A stretch of 64,000 nt of DNA, taken from Mycolicibacterium peregrinum (GTDB taxonomy: Bacteria; Actinomycetota; Actinomycetes; Mycobacteriales; Mycobacteriaceae). The notes beneath the pieces are model-generated. The model saw nothing but the letters and a program-made list of their open reading frames with translations, searched no databases and was not told the origin of the DNA. The position numbers and the translations under genes are program-made. The stretch covers positions 186,001 through 250,000 of the forward strand of contig NZ_LZSO01000013.1 of the NCBI RefSeq assembly GCF_001665785.1. The letters are read 5' to 3'. Positions 18,501 through 27,308 of this stretch are shown piece by piece. The first letter of the stretch is position 1. The number at the start of each line of letters is the position of its first letter.

Positions 18501-18941
18501 CGCAGCGACCAATTCATCCACCGACGACGACGGCGCCGACGACGCCAGCACCGGCAGACCCGCCGCGCGCGCCGCCTCGATCGCCCGGGACTTGTTACCA
18601 GTCAATTCCAGAACCTGTGCCGAGGGACCCACAAACGTGATGCCCGCCTCCGCACACGCCGACGCCAACTCCGGATTCTCCGACAGGAACCCGTAACCCG
18701 GATACACCGCATCCGCACCGGAATCCCTGGCGACGCGGATGATCTCCTCCACCGACAGGTACGCCCGCACCGGATGGCCGACCTCACCGATCTGATACGA
18801 CTCGTCGGCCTTCAGGCGGTGCAGCGAATTGCGGTCCTCATACGGATACACCGCCACCGTCGCAATGCCCATCTCATAAGCAGCGCGAAACGCACGGATC
18901 GCGATCTCGCCACGATTGGCGACTAACAGCTTGGAAATCAC
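15519..18941 (-). CDS. pyc: Pyruvate carboxylase
   Basis: This biotin enzyme converts pyruvate, bicarbonate and ATP to oxaloacetate (anaplerosis). The single 1140-residue chain has the biotin carboxylase domain (from [24 protein letters not shown] glycine loop about 165) and the carboxyltransferase domain (about 530-820: [25 protein letters not shown] metal ligands). The allosteric linker and C-terminal biotinyl domain follow, with EAMKMEA (biotin Lys about 1093). The start is GTG 18939-18941. The stop overlaps the rsmD start. Confidence 0.96.
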   Translation of the reverse strand: MISKLLVANRGEIAIRAFRAAYEMGIATVAVYPYEDRNSLHRLKADESYQIGEVGHPVRAYLSVEEIIRVARDSGADAVYPGYGFLSENPELASACAEAGITFVGPSAQVLELTGNKSRAIEAARAAGLPVLASSAPSSSVDELVAAARDMEFPLFVKAVSGGGGRGMRRVTDAEALGEAVEAASREAESAFGDPEVYLEQAVINPRHIEVQILADTQGNVMHLFERDCSVQRRHQKVIELAPAPNLDPELRERICADAVALAREIGYSCAGTIEFLLDERGHHVFIECNPRIQVEHTVTEEITDVDLVGSQLRIAAGESLADLGLSQDTLTVRGAALQCRITTEDPANGFRPDTGRITAYRSPGGAGVRLDGGTNVGAEVLAHFDSMLVKLTCRGRDFSTAVARARRALAEFRIRGVSTNIPFLQAVIEDPDFRAGRVTTSFIDDRPQLLTAHTPADRGTKILNYLADVTVNKPNGQRPSAVYPQDKLPALDLSTVPAPGSKQRLVELGPEGFARWMRDSKAVGVTDTTFRDAHQSLLATRLRSTGLLKVAPYVARTMPQLLSIECWGGATYDVALRFLKEDPWERLAALREAVPNICLQMLLRGRNTVGYTPYPESVTSAFVEEAAATGIDIFRIFDALNNVESMRPAIDAVRETSTAIAEVAMSYTGDLSDPGENLYTLDYYLKLAEQIVDAGAHVLAIKDMAGLLRPHSAHLLVSALRSRFDLPVHVHTHDTPGGQLATYLAAWQAGASAVDGAAAPLAGTTSQPALSSIVAAAAHTEYDTGLSLSAVCDLEPYWEALRKVYAPFESGLPAPTGRVYTHEIPGGQLSNLRQQAIALGLGDRFEEIETAYAAADRVLGRLVKVTPSSKVVGDLALALVGAGVSAQEFAADPAKYDIPDSVIGFLRGELGDPPGGWPEPLRTKALEGRGPAKPMQELSVEDEDLLAAPGPKRQAALNRLLFPGPTKEFETHRETYGDTSGLSANQFFYGLRYGEEHRVELERGVQLLIGLEAISDADERGMRTVMCILNGQLRPITVRDRSIASEIPAAEKADRNNPDHVAAPFAGVVTVGVAAGDTVEAGATIATIEAMKMEAAITAPKAGTVERVAVAATAQVEGGDLLVVVTGSAGKGEATGEPT

Positions 18942-18975
18942 GGGTAGACCTAACCGACAAGTTATTTCGGAAGTG

Positions 18976-19611
18976 TTACAGCAGCGTTGACCAGTATTCC
19001 CAGAAACGCACCAAGATCAACAGCACAAGTGAGGTGAACCAGAGGGCCACCAGCGACCACCGCCACTGGTAGATCGCCCGGGCGACCGCCTTGGTGTGCA
19101 GCGGTCGAAGCGCGATGGCACTCGTGACCACCAACAGCGGGATCGTCACCGACCACACGACCATGCAGTACGGGCACAGCGCCCCGATGCGGTAGAGGCT
19201 CTGGAAGATCAGCCAGTGCACCATGACCGCGCCGAGCAGGCTCCCAGCCGCCAGCCCGGCCCAGTACCACCGCGGCAACCGAACACCCGCGACCGCCAGC
19301 ACACCCGTGACCAGGGTGACCGTGAATGCGACCACCCCGATCAGCGAATTGGGGAATCCGAAGACCGATGCCTGCCAGGTGGTCATCACCGAGCCACAGG
19401 AGATGACCGGGTTGATGCTGCACGACGGAACGTAGGACGGATCGATCAGCAGCTCGATCTTCTCGACCGTCAGTGCCAGTGCCGCCGCCAGCCCGAGGAC
19501 ACCGGCGATCAGTAGCCAGATCGCGGTGGGTTTGCCGATGGCGACTCCCGGGGCCTTCTCGACCCCGGAATCGCCGAGTTCGTCGAGCTCGGGCGCTGCG
19601 GCGTCACTCAT
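18976..19611 (-). CDS. Vitamin K epoxide reductase-type membrane oxidoreductase (VKOR)
   Basis: In actinobacteria VKOR replaces DsbB: it re-oxidises the DsbA-like thiol oxidase with menaquinone. The 211-residue protein has about five membrane helices, the loop cysteines Cys64 and Cys72 (SCSINPVISCG) and the membrane-embedded active site CPYC (146-149). Its ATG overlaps the stop of the DsbA-like gene by four bases (ATGA), so the pair is translationally coupled. The position matches Rv2968c. Confidence 0.93.
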   Translation of the reverse strand: MSDAAAPELDELGDSGVEKAPGVAIGKPTAIWLLIAGVLGLAAALALTVEKIELLIDPSYVPSCSINPVISCGSVMTTWQASVFGFPNSLIGVVAFTVTLVTGVLAVAGVRLPRWYWAGLAAGSLLGAVMVHWLIFQSLYRIGALCPYCMVVWSVTIPLLVVTSAIALRPLHTKAVARAIYQWRWSLVALWFTSLVLLILVRFWEYWSTLL

Positions 19612-20441
19612 GGGTGGGCCGGTGCGGGGGCTGCCGGTGCGCCGGGCGCAGGAGCGGGTGCGGCCGGTGCGCCGGGCGCAGGAGCGGGCGCAGCCGGTGC
19701 AGGAGCGGGGGCGTTCAGCGCCGGCAGGTCACCGACGACCTCCTTGACCTTGGCGATCAACTCGTCAGGTGTGGTGGGGCTGTAGTCCTCCCCGTTGAAC
19801 TTGACGGTCGGAGTCGAGTGGATTTCGGTGGCCGCGGCCATGCCCTGCACCATCTCCACGTAGCGACCCTTGGTGATGCAGTCGGGCACGTCACCGGCGG
19901 CGCCGGCCTGGCGGGCGAGCTCGATGATCCGAGCGTTGTCGGGGTAGACGCCGCTGCCCTCCTCCGGCTGGATTCCGGGAGTGAAGAGCGCGGAGTGGAA
20001 ACGGCGGAACGCGTCGATCGACTCGTCGGCGACGCAGTAGGCAGCACCGCCTGCGCGTGACGAGTAGCCGTTGCCCGCCTTGTCCAGGATCGCCACCATG
20101 TGGTAGTCGACAGCCACTGCGCCGCTGTCGATGAGCTTGTTGATGGTCGGGCCGAACTGCTGTTCCAGATGACCGCATGCGGGGCACAGGAAATCCTCGA
20201 AGAGGCTCAGCGTCACCTTGGGCTCAGATGTGCCCTCTTTGGTGATCACGCTGGGCGCCGCCACGTGCACGGCCCGGGCCTCCCCAGAGGCCGGACGCTT
20301 GTGGCCGGTCGTCACGATGTAGAGCACCAGGCCGACGGCGAACAGCACCACAACGGCTGTCAGCCCGATCTGAACCCACAGGTTGCGCTTGCGGTCAGCC
20401 GCCTTGAGGTCGTACTTCGCGGTCTTCTTCGGTTTGGCCAC
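19608..20441 (-). CDS. Membrane-anchored DsbA-like thiol-disulfide oxidoreductase
   Basis: This DsbA homologue oxidises exported proteins outside the membrane. It has 277 residues: a short basic N terminus, an anchor helix at about 22-45, and a thioredoxin fold with CPAC (86-89) and a cis-Pro loop (HSTPTVKF). Extra cysteines (AYC and DC) may form a second disulfide. A Pro/Ala-rich tail of about 35 residues is encoded by a 30-bp tandem repeat. It pairs with VKOR just downstream, which recycles it. The position matches Rv2969c. Confidence 0.92.
   Translation of the reverse strand: MAKPKKTAKYDLKAADRKRNLWVQIGLTAVVVLFAVGLVLYIVTTGHKRPASGEARAVHVAAPSVITKEGTSEPKVTLSLFEDFLCPACGHLEQQFGPTINKLIDSGAVAVDYHMVAILDKAGNGYSSRAGGAAYCVADESIDAFRRFHSALFTPGIQPEEGSGVYPDNARIIELARQAGAAGDVPDCITKGRYVEMVQGMAAATEIHSTPTVKFNGEDYSPTTPDELIAKVKEVVGDLPALNAPAPAPAAPAPAPGAPAAPAPAPGAPAAPAPAHP
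19633..19712 (-). repeat. 30-bp tandem repeat in the 3' end of the DsbA-like gene
   Basis: About 2.6 copies of a 30-bp unit (starting at 19633, 19663 and 19693) encode the repeated Pro/Ala-rich tail (PAAPAPAPGA). Copy number could vary between strains. Confidence 0.75.
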
Positions 20442-20468
20442 GTCGACAAGCGTACCGGCGCTCCCAGG

Positions 20469-21605
20469 TCAGCTTTCGGCGTGGCTGAGATGTGCGCGCA
20501 GGGCCGAGATCATTGCGCGCGTCGCAGTGTCGCTGCCACCGCCCAGCGGGAAGAAGTTGGCGAACGCGTGAATCATCGACCGTTCTTCGCGCAGGTCGAC
20601 GACCACCCCGGCGTCCTGCATGGCCCTCGCATACCGGTTTCCCTCGTCCCGCAGTGGGTCGAACCCGGCCGTGACCACCAGCGCGGGCGGCAGGCCGGTG
20701 AGATCTTCACTCAGCAGTGGTGACACCGCCGGATCGTCGACGGACACCTCGGCGCCATCGAGGTAGTGGGCGGCAAACCAGTCCATATCGCGTTTCTGCA
20801 GGAAGTAGCCGTCGGAGAACAGCGTCTTGGATCTCGTCTCGCTCGACCAGTCGGTGACGGGGTAGAGCAGCAGTTGCAGCGCGGGCAGCGGCAGTTCCGA
20901 ATCGCGGGCCTGTTGGGTCACCACCGCAGCCAGGTTGCCGCCGGCACTGTCTCCCCCGACGACGATGCGTGTGGCCCCCAGGCCCGCGGCATGGTCGAGC
21001 GCCCAGCGATAGGCCGCGTAGGCATCGTCGACGGCCGCCGGCGCCTTGTGCTCGGGCGCGAGGCGGTAGTCCACGGAGATCACCTGAATTCCGCCGTCCC
21101 GGCAGATCAGCCGGCACAGGTTGTCGTGGGTGTCGAGGTCACCGATCACGAAACCGCCGCCGTGGAAGTACAGCAACAGAGCCGACGTGCCCGGAGATCC
21201 GGTGCCGTCCGGGACGTAGCGTCGAGCCGGGATGGGCCCGGCCGGACCGGGAATCGACATTTCGGTCACATCCGCGCGGATCCGTGCCGTCATCATGGCG
21301 GCGGTGGCCCGCAGCGCGGCTCGCGAAACCGCGACGCCGGACTCCGGGCTGTAATCGGCGACCAGGCCTCCGACCCCGGCCGCACGCTGGGCGGCCAGGG
21401 TGAATTGGAGCGTGGTGTCCAGGGTGTTGCCGTCGATTACCACCGAGCGCCCGCCCAGCAGCAGGCGCTTGGTCCGGTCGGAAATCCGCGGGATCGCGGC
21501 CAGGCTGAACTTGGTCGCCCGCTCGAGCACCGCCTGTCTGACCGCGTCCCGGCTGTGGCCACCAGGTCCACCCTGGGCCGGCCCGCCTGGCAGACTTTCA
21601 GTCAT
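20469..21605 (-). CDS. lipN: Hormone-sensitive-lipase-family esterase (LipN type)
   Basis: This alpha/beta-hydrolase of the HSL/Lip family hydrolyses short to medium esters. ATG 21603-21605 with GGGAG upstream gives 378 residues. It has the oxyanion motif YFHGGGF (HGGG about 148-151), the nucleophile GDSAGG (Ser220), and a likely Asp in DPLRDEG and His in MIHAF near the C terminus. The position and the start MTxSLPG match Rv2970c/LipN (from memory). Its ATG overlaps the ATG of the divergent aldo-keto reductase gene by two bases, so each promoter must lie in the other gene. Confidence 0.88.
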   Translation of the reverse strand: MTESLPGGPAQGGPGGHSRDAVRQAVLERATKFSLAAIPRISDRTKRLLLGGRSVVIDGNTLDTTLQFTLAAQRAAGVGGLVADYSPESGVAVSRAALRATAAMMTARIRADVTEMSIPGPAGPIPARRYVPDGTGSPGTSALLLYFHGGGFVIGDLDTHDNLCRLICRDGGIQVISVDYRLAPEHKAPAAVDDAYAAYRWALDHAAGLGATRIVVGGDSAGGNLAAVVTQQARDSELPLPALQLLLYPVTDWSSETRSKTLFSDGYFLQKRDMDWFAAHYLDGAEVSVDDPAVSPLLSEDLTGLPPALVVTAGFDPLRDEGNRYARAMQDAGVVVDLREERSMIHAFANFFPLGGGSDTATRAMISALRAHLSHAES

Positions 21606-22446
21606 GGCTGCTCCCTCTGTGAGTCCTCGTGTCACGCTGAACGACGGTAATTCGGTACCGCAAGTCGGGTTGGGGGTTTGGCAGACCCCTGCCGAGGAGA
21701 CCGTGCGCGCGGTGAGCACGGCCCTACAGGCAGGCTATCGGCACATCGACACCGCAGCCGCGTACCGCAACGAGGCCGAAACCGGCCGGGGGTTGGTCGA
21801 CTCCGGGGTCCCCCGCGAAGACGTGTTCCTGGTGACCAAGCTGTGGAACAGCGATCAGGGATACGACTCGACGCTGGCCGCGTTCGACGCGAGCCTGGAG
21901 CGGCTCGGCGTCGACTACCTCGACCTCTATCTGATCCACTGGCCGGTACCGGCCAACAACGCCTACGTCGACACCTTCAAGGCCTTCGCACACCTGCGTG
22001 ATCAGGGCCGGATCCGGTCGCTCGGGGTGAGCAACTTCGCGCCCGAACATCTGAACGTGCTGATCGACGCCACCGGCATCGTGCCGGCGGTCAATCAGAT
22101 CGAATTGCACCCGCTGCTACCGCAACGCGAGCTGCGCGAGGTACACGCCAGGTTGGGCATCGCCACCGAGGCGTGGAGCCCGCTGGGCCAGGGGTCACTG
22201 CTCACCGATCCGGTGATCGCCGGCATCGCCGAACGGCACGGTAAAACCCCCGCCCAGGTACTGATTAGGTGGCATATCCATCTGGGTAATATCGTCATCC
22301 CCAAGTCGGTGAACCCCGAGCGGATTGTCAGCAATTTCGACGTGTTCGATTTCGATCTGGAGGAGTCGGACATGTCGGCCATCGCCTCGCTGGAGACGGA
22401 CACTCGCCTGGGACCCGACCCCCGAACCTTCAACTTCACAGGATAG
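21604..22446 (+). CDS. Aldo-keto reductase, first of a tandem pair
   Basis: This NADPH-dependent aldo-keto reductase has 280 residues. The catalytic tetrad is visible: Asp49 and Tyr54 ([11 protein letters not shown]), Lys79 (VTKLWNS), His112 (LIHWP). The C-terminal NADPH-binding [10 protein letters not shown] is present. ATG 21604 is preferred from family starts; GTG 21619 is an alternative. There is no strong ribosome binding site, which fits leaderless transcription. It is followed by a second reductase 5 bp downstream. Substrates are probably carbonyl compounds such as methylglyoxal, inferred from the family. Confidence 0.88.
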   Translation: MAAPSVSPRVTLNDGNSVPQVGLGVWQTPAEETVRAVSTALQAGYRHIDTAAAYRNEAETGRGLVDSGVPREDVFLVTKLWNSDQGYDSTLAAFDASLERLGVDYLDLYLIHWPVPANNAYVDTFKAFAHLRDQGRIRSLGVSNFAPEHLNVLIDATGIVPAVNQIELHPLLPQRELREVHARLGIATEAWSPLGQGSLLTDPVIAGIAERHGKTPAQVLIRWHIHLGNIVIPKSVNPERIVSNFDVFDFDLEESDMSAIASLETDTRLGPDPRTFNFTG

Positions 22447-22451
22447 GTGCC

Positions 22452-23294
22452 ATGACCTCCTCCGACGGGGCTGCGATTCCCACCGTCACGCTCAACGACG
22501 ACCGCACGATCCCGGTTGTCGGCCTGGGTGTCGGCGGACTCTCGGACTCCGAGGCGGAGCGCGTGGTATCGGCGGCCCTTGAGGCCGGGCACCGCCTGAT
22601 CGACACCGCAGCCGCCTACGGCAATGAGGCAGGCGTCGGCCGTGCCATCGCGGCCTCGGGGATTCCACGCGAGCAGATCTCGGTCACCACCAAGCTGGCC
22701 ATCACCGATCACGGTTTCACGTCGTCCCAGGACGCCGGGCGGGCCAGCCTGGAGCGACTCGGCCTGGATTACGTGGACCTGTACCTGATTCATTGGCCGG
22801 GCAACGACATCGGCAAGTACGTCGACAGCTGGGGTGGGCTGATGGCGCTCAAGCAGGCCGGGCTGGCCCGCTCCACCGGTGTCTCCAACTTCAGCCCCGA
22901 GAACCTGTCGACGATCGTCGACCTGACCTTCGTCGCGCCTGCGGTCAACCAGATCGAGCTGCACCCGCTGCTGAATCAGAGTGCCTGGCGTGCCGCCAAC
23001 GCCCAGTACAACGTCACCACCCAGGCCTACAGCCCACTCGGCGTCGGCAACCTGCTCGACAACCCGGCCGTCACCGCCATCGCCGAGGCACACGGCAGGA
23101 CGCCGGCGCAGGTGCTGATCCGCTGGAGCATCCAGCTGGGCAACAGCGTGATCTCGCGGTCGACCGACCCCGAGCGGATCGCCTCCAATCTCGACGTGTT
23201 CGGCTTCGAGTTGACCGCCGAGCAGATGGACAGCCTCAGCAGTCTCGATAGTGGGACCCGGTTCCGTCCCGACCCGGCTACCTACACGGGCTAG
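22452..23294 (+). CDS. Aldo-keto reductase, second of a tandem pair (Rv2971-like)
   Basis: This 280-residue reductase is similar in length and motifs to its neighbour: Asp51/Tyr56 ([11 protein letters not shown]), Lys81 (VTTKLAITD), His114 (LIHWPGND). The wording [23 protein letters not shown] and WGGL is closer to M. tuberculosis Rv2971 than the first copy is. ATG 22452 is 5 bp after the first stop, so the two form an operon. The stop codon shares the palindrome CTAG with the stop of the convergent TetR gene. Confidence 0.88.
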   Translation: MTSSDGAAIPTVTLNDDRTIPVVGLGVGGLSDSEAERVVSAALEAGHRLIDTAAAYGNEAGVGRAIAASGIPREQISVTTKLAITDHGFTSSQDAGRASLERLGLDYVDLYLIHWPGNDIGKYVDSWGGLMALKQAGLARSTGVSNFSPENLSTIVDLTFVAPAVNQIELHPLLNQSAWRAANAQYNVTTQAYSPLGVGNLLDNPAVTAIAEAHGRTPAQVLIRWSIQLGNSVISRSTDPERIASNLDVFGFELTAEQMDSLSSLDSGTRFRPDPATYTG

Positions 23295-23878
23295 CGCCCG
23301 CGCAACTGCCCGACGTGCAGGCGAACGGCCGTCGTGACGCGCTCGGCGTCGCCGGTGGCCAGCACGTCGAGCAGGGCCCCGCGTAACACCGCCAACGCCA
23401 AGGTGCGGTCGGCGACCCCCGTGTCACTGTTCTTCTCCTGCGCCGGTTGGGATTTCGCCAGCACGTCGAGCCAGTCCTCGACTGTCTCACGCGCGAATCC
23501 CGCCCACGCCCCGTCCGGCTCGACAAGCGAGCGGGCGTAGGCCTCGGCCCACAGGGTCAGCAACGGCCGATGCTCCGCGGCGACAAGCCAACTCCAGATC
23601 TTCTCGACCGCCGCGGCCAGCCCGGCGCCGTCGGTGTCGGCGCCGTCTCGGAGACGCTGCAGGAGCGCGAGTTCGTCGGTGCGCGCCCGCGCCAGCAGCG
23701 CACGCACCAGGCCGTCCTTGTTGCTGAACAGGAACAGCAGAACGCGCGGACTCGATCCGATCGCCGCCGCCAGCGGACGTAGCGACAGATCGCTCAGCCC
23801 GTGGGCGAGTGCGTACCGATACGCGGCCTCGAGGAGTTCAGTTTTCCGGGCTGACGGGGTTGTCGGGTCCACAGCCAC
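23291..23878 (-). CDS. TetR-family transcriptional regulator
   Basis: This 195-residue regulator has an N-terminal helix-turn-helix of the TetR type (about 12-58: [42 protein letters not shown]) and a ligand-binding C domain. GTG 23876-23878 has no clear ribosome binding site. A perfect 10-bp palindrome lies just upstream at 23888-23897, a likely autoregulatory operator that also faces the GNAT gene. The gene is convergent with the aldo-keto reductase pair and ends inside the shared CTAG. Confidence 0.85.
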   Translation of the reverse strand: MAVDPTTPSARKTELLEAAYRYALAHGLSDLSLRPLAAAIGSSPRVLLFLFSNKDGLVRALLARARTDELALLQRLRDGADTDGAGLAAAVEKIWSWLVAAEHRPLLTLWAEAYARSLVEPDGAWAGFARETVEDWLDVLAKSQPAQEKNSDTGVADRTLALAVLRGALLDVLATGDAERVTTAVRLHVGQLRGR

Positions 23879-23887
23879 GTTGATAGC

Positions 23888-23897
23888 GTAGCGCTAC
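23888..23897. promoter_or_regulatory. Palindromic operator candidate between TetR and GNAT genes
   Basis: GTAGCGCTAC is a perfect 10-bp palindrome 9 bp upstream of the TetR start and 41 bp before the GNAT start. Its location over the TetR -10 region suits autorepression. Confidence 0.45.
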
Positions 23898-23938
23898 TGA
23901 AACGAGTGTGTCAGTGAACTCGACCCGGAGGTCCCGCC

Positions 23939-24445
23939 ATGTCGCAGGCCATCGACCGGAGGCAAGTCATTCTGCGGCGCGCCGACCATCCCGGCGATCT
24001 GGGCTGGGTGGTGCTGGCGCACGGCGAGATCTACGACCAGCAGTTCGGCTGGAATACCGACTTCGAAACGCTGGTCGCCAGGATCGTGGCCGACTATGCC
24101 GAGAACCGCGACCCGGTACGGGAGGCCGGCTGGATCGCCGAAGTCGACGGCGAGCGCGCAGGGTGCATCTTCTGCATGGCATCCGCCGAGCCGGCGGTGG
24201 CGAAACTGCGCATCCTGTTGGTCACCCCCGGAGCCCGTGGACTGGGGCTGGGCACGCGCCTGGTCGAGGAATGCTTGAACTTCGCTCGCGAGGCCGGCTA
24301 TCGCCAAGTCACCCTGTGGACCAACGACGTGCTTGTCGCTGCGCGAAAGATCTACCAGGACTTCGGGTTCCGCTTGGTCGACGAGGAACGGCACCACAGC
24401 TTCGGCCATGATCTCAACGGGCAGAACTGGCTGCTCGATCTGTAG
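23939..24445 (+). CDS. GNAT-family N-acetyltransferase
   Basis: This 168-residue GCN5-related acetyltransferase has beta strand 4 and the acetyl-CoA pyrophosphate loop in LRILLVTPGARGLGLGTRL (about 92-110), then LVEECLNFAREAGY and the C-terminal KIYQDFGFRLV typical of the fold. ATG 23939 has GGAGGT 6 bases upstream. In some bacteria similar proteins are fused to or paired with MarR-type regulators; here a TetR gene is divergent and another overlaps its 3' end by 32 bp in convergent orientation. Substrate unknown. Confidence 0.85.
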   Translation: MSQAIDRRQVILRRADHPGDLGWVVLAHGEIYDQQFGWNTDFETLVARIVADYAENRDPVREAGWIAEVDGERAGCIFCMASAEPAVAKLRILLVTPGARGLGLGTRLVEECLNFAREAGYRQVTLWTNDVLVAARKIYQDFGFRLVDEERHHSFGHDLNGQNWLLDL

Positions 24446-25127
24446 ATCTGGCGGCGACGAGGGCCACGAGGAGGTCGAGAGTGGCCTCGAACTCGTCGTC
24501 GCGATCGAACCGGGCGAGGTGGGGCGCCGCGGCCACGACCTCGGCCAGACCCGAAGCTTCCAGCGTCTTGCGTCGTTCGGCGATCCCGTCGGCGGAACCG
24601 GCGCCGTACGTCGGCCCGGCAGACACCTCGCGCAGCAGAGTGCCGATCAACGCGGCAAGCAACGTCCGCAGCAGGTGCACAGCCTCCGCTGCGGGAATGC
24701 CGGTCCGGCGCAACACGGTGAGTACGGCCTCGACGGGTGCCAACCCGGACATCGACGACAACTGCCGGGTCAGCACCAGGGTCGCCGCCTCGGGATGCGC
24801 GAGCGTGACGCGGCGGAACTCATGCCCCAGCGCGCGTAGGTCGGCACCGAGATCGCCGGTGGCCGGCGGGATCCGGAGCTGCTCGAGGATACGCTCGGCG
24901 ACGGCATCGAGCAGGTCGCCCTTGCCCGCCACGTGGTGGTAGAGACTCTTGGCGTCGACGCCCAGCACCCGGCCGACCGAGCGCATGCTCACCGCTGCGA
25001 TCCCCTCGCCGTCGATGACTGCGAGCGCGGCATCGACGATCGTCGCCCGGGTCAGCTGGGCCTGCGCCTTGGGCGGCCTGCCGCGACGCGGTACGCCGTC
25101 AGCCCGCCCGTTCACCGCACCGGTCAT
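24414..25127 (-). CDS. TetR-family transcriptional regulator (TetR_C type)
   Basis: This 237-residue regulator has a basic lead (RRGRPPKAQ), a TetR helix-turn-helix (about 27-72: IVDAALAVIDGEG, VSMRSVGRVLGVDAKSLYHHVAGKGDLL) and a long C-terminal domain of the tetracycline-repressor subtype. It overlaps the GNAT 3' end and is divergent from the SnoaL-like/metallo-hydrolase operon. Two related palindromic sites lie in the 97-bp gap, so it probably represses that operon and itself. Confidence 0.86.
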   Translation of the reverse strand: MTGAVNGRADGVPRRGRPPKAQAQLTRATIVDAALAVIDGEGIAAVSMRSVGRVLGVDAKSLYHHVAGKGDLLDAVAERILEQLRIPPATGDLGADLRALGHEFRRVTLAHPEAATLVLTRQLSSMSGLAPVEAVLTVLRRTGIPAAEAVHLLRTLLAALIGTLLREVSAGPTYGAGSADGIAERRKTLEASGLAEVVAAAPHLARFDRDDEFEATLDLLVALVAARSTDRAASSAR

Positions 25128-25154
25128 GGTTCATATTGTTCCTCACCAATTGCA

Positions 25155-25204
25155 TATTCCCACAGTGTGGGGTTATCTTTCAATAAATCCACCTCGTGGG
25201 AATA
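25155..25204. promoter_or_regulatory. TetR operator pair in the divergent promoter region
   Basis: A perfect 13-bp palindrome CCCACAGTGTGGG sits at 25159-25171. In addition TATTCCCAC (25155-25163) is repeated in inverted orientation as GTGGGAATA (25196-25204). The second site lies 20 bp before the plus-strand ATG at 25225. The arrangement suggests two operator sites controlling both genes. Confidence 0.6.
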
Positions 25205-25224
25205 ACGCCCGTACAGGAGCCCGC

Positions 25225-25779
25225 ATGCCCGACCGTCACGTCATGCCACCCGTCGAGGTGATGCGGGCTCGCGAGAAACTCGTCCTCGATCACTTCCACG
25301 ACGAAGTGCGCCAGGACTGGGACGACGTGCTGGCCACATTCCCCCACCCGCACTACGAGATCATCCCCACCCTCACCGTGCACGACGGTGAGGCAGAGGT
25401 CCGCGGGTACTATCACGACACCCGCGTCGCATTCCCCGACCAGGATCACGAGATCATCGCGCTACGTCACAGCGCCGACGCCGTCATCGTCGAATTCTGG
25501 CTGATCGGAACACATCTGGGTCCGTTCGGTGCCATTCCACCGACCGGCGGCCGGCACCGGACCAGGATGACGGCCTACTTCATCTTCGACGACGACGAGA
25601 ATCTGGTCACCGAACGGATCTACTTCGACAGCCTGTCCATGTTCGGCCAACTGCTCGCCGGGCTCAATCTGCGCGACCCGCGCAACTGGCCGCGGGTGGT
25701 CCGGGGCCTGCGCGGGTTACGGGCGATGTCACGCACCCCTGACCCGCAGCTCGTCAACACCGCACCGGCGAAGCTGTAG
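25225..25779 (+). CDS. SnoaL-like/NTF2-fold protein
   Basis: This 184-residue protein looks like a SnoaL-like polyketide-cyclase or NTF2-fold family member. Typical features are the helix DHFHDEVRQDWDDVLATFPHPHYEIIP, the VRGYYHDTRVAFPD segment and FIFDDDENLVTERIYFD near the C terminus. ATG 25225 has AGGAG 7 bases upstream. Such proteins are often hydratases, isomerases or binding proteins; no catalytic residue assignment is safe. It is 5 bp before a metallo-hydrolase gene and divergent from a TetR gene. Confidence 0.72.
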   Translation: MPDRHVMPPVEVMRAREKLVLDHFHDEVRQDWDDVLATFPHPHYEIIPTLTVHDGEAEVRGYYHDTRVAFPDQDHEIIALRHSADAVIVEFWLIGTHLGPFGAIPPTGGRHRTRMTAYFIFDDDENLVTERIYFDSLSMFGQLLAGLNLRDPRNWPRVVRGLRGLRAMSRTPDPQLVNTAPAKL

Positions 25780-25784
25780 CCCAG

Positions 25785-26579
25785 ATGAAGGTCCATCACC
25801 TCAACTGCGGCACCATGCGGCCGGCCGCCACCCCCGGCGGGCTGGTCTGCCACGTGTTGTTGATCGAGACCGATCACGGCCTGGCCCTGGTCGATTCGGG
25901 CTTCGGCCTGCACGACATAGCATCACCCGGGCCGCGTTTCGGTGCCGCGCGGTTCCTCGTTCGCCCCGTCTACGACCCTGCCGAGACGGCGATCAACCAG
26001 ATTCGCGGCCTCGGGCACGATCCGCGGGATGTTCACGACATCGTGCTCACCCACTTCGATGCCGACCATGCCGGAGGTCTCTCCGACTTCCCTTGGGCAA
26101 GAGTGCATCTCACCGCCATCGAATCATTCGCCGCCGCCCACCCGAGGACATTCGTGGAGAAGCAGCGCTATCGCCGGGCGCAACGCGCTCACGACCCGAT
26201 ACTCGTCGAGCACCACCCCGCCGACGGCGAAGCCTGGCGCGGTTTCCCGGGCGCCAGGGAACTCACCGAGATCGCGTCGGGGATCGTACTGATTCCACTG
26301 CCCGGGCACACCCGTGGTCACGCCGCTGTCGCGGTCGACGCCGGGTCACGCTGGATCCTGCATGCCGGGGATGCGTTTTACCATCACGGGCAGGTCGACG
26401 GCAGCCACTCGGCGCCGAGGGCGCTCACCGCTCCCGAACGCGCCGTCGCCTTCGACCGCAAGCAGGTCCAAGCCAACCATCAACGGCTGGGCGAACTCTG
26501 GACCGCCGGCGAGCCGGATCTGGTGCTGATCAATGCGCACAGCCCCTACCTGCTCGACCGCGCCATCGAGAGCAACTGA
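25785..26579 (+). CDS. Metallo-beta-lactamase-fold hydrolase
   Basis: This 264-residue enzyme has the zinc site of the MBL superfamily: THFDADH (His90, Asp92, Asp94, His95), GHTRGH (about 172) and HAGDAFYH (about 194). The pattern with HFDADH and a long segment between the first and second motifs resembles lactonases (AHL/N-acyl-homoserine lactonase-like). That subfamily call is tentative. ATG 25785 is 5 bp after the SnoaL-like stop, so the two are co-transcribed under the TetR. Confidence 0.85.
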   Translation: MKVHHLNCGTMRPAATPGGLVCHVLLIETDHGLALVDSGFGLHDIASPGPRFGAARFLVRPVYDPAETAINQIRGLGHDPRDVHDIVLTHFDADHAGGLSDFPWARVHLTAIESFAAAHPRTFVEKQRYRRAQRAHDPILVEHHPADGEAWRGFPGARELTEIASGIVLIPLPGHTRGHAAVAVDAGSRWILHAGDAFYHHGQVDGSHSAPRALTAPERAVAFDRKQVQANHQRLGELWTAGEPDLVLINAHSPYLLDRAIESN

Positions 26580-26600
26580 GCACGTGCGGCACTTGAGCGG

Positions 26601-27308
26601 CTACCCCGTAGGGCAGGTCCCGACAGCCTCACGCAGGACCCCGGCCGAGGCGGCGTCGACCGGCAGCGTGTACCCGCGCAGCACCTCGACGAACTGCACC
26701 GCGTACTGACACCAGAACGCCCGGTTGGGCGGCATCCAGTGGGCCGGTTCCTGATCGCCCTTGTCCTGGTTGGGTTTACCGGCCACCGCCAGCAGATTGG
26801 CCGGGTCGTTGGCGAACCGCAACCGAAGGTCGTCGGGCCAGTCCCGCGCACCCAGGTCCCAGGCCAACGCCAGCGGCACGATGTGATCGATCTGCACCGA
26901 GGCCCCGGTCTGATTGCCGCGCACGAAGGACACCACCGCGTTCGTGTACGGGTCGTGCAGCGTGCCGGTCGCCACGGCGGTCGGACACCGTTTGATCGCG
27001 ACGAACGTCTTGTCGACGAGGTCGCGGTTGAGAATGTCGTTGCGGGTGTCACAGCCGTTGTGGCCACCGGGCGCGCTGTTGTCGTCGTCCCACGACTCGC
27101 CGAATGCCGCGCGGCGGTAGTCGTTGCCACGCACCCGTAGGGGCACTTCGGGCACTCCGGCCAACGGATCGACCCCGGCGGCCACGCTGGGCGGTTGCGC
27201 CTGGGCGGTGAACCGGGCGGAACGTTGCGTCGACAAGGTCACCTGGATGGCGACGACCACCGTGAGTGCGACGGCTGCAGCCAGCCACCACATCCGGCGG
27301 CGGGTCAT
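26601..27308 (-). CDS. Exported HNH/GmrSD-type nuclease-domain protein
   Basis: This 235-residue protein has an N-terminal signal or anchor helix (about 6-25). The extracytoplasmic domain carries IDHIVPLALAWDLGA (about 141-155) and NLLAVAGKPNQDKGD (about 168-182). This is the His-Asn-Asn arrangement of the DUF1524/HNH family of secreted nucleases. Cysteine pairs (GCD, RCP, WCQ, TCP) suggest disulfides, fitting export. The ATG overlaps the recG stop by four bases. It corresponds to Rv2972c. Nuclease activity is inferred. Confidence 0.8.
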   Translation of the reverse strand: MTRRRMWWLAAAVALTVVVAIQVTLSTQRSARFTAQAQPPSVAAGVDPLAGVPEVPLRVRGNDYRRAAFGESWDDDNSAPGGHNGCDTRNDILNRDLVDKTFVAIKRCPTAVATGTLHDPYTNAVVSFVRGNQTGASVQIDHIVPLALAWDLGARDWPDDLRLRFANDPANLLAVAGKPNQDKGDQEPAHWMPPNRAFWCQYAVQFVEVLRGYTLPVDAASAGVLREAVGTCPTG

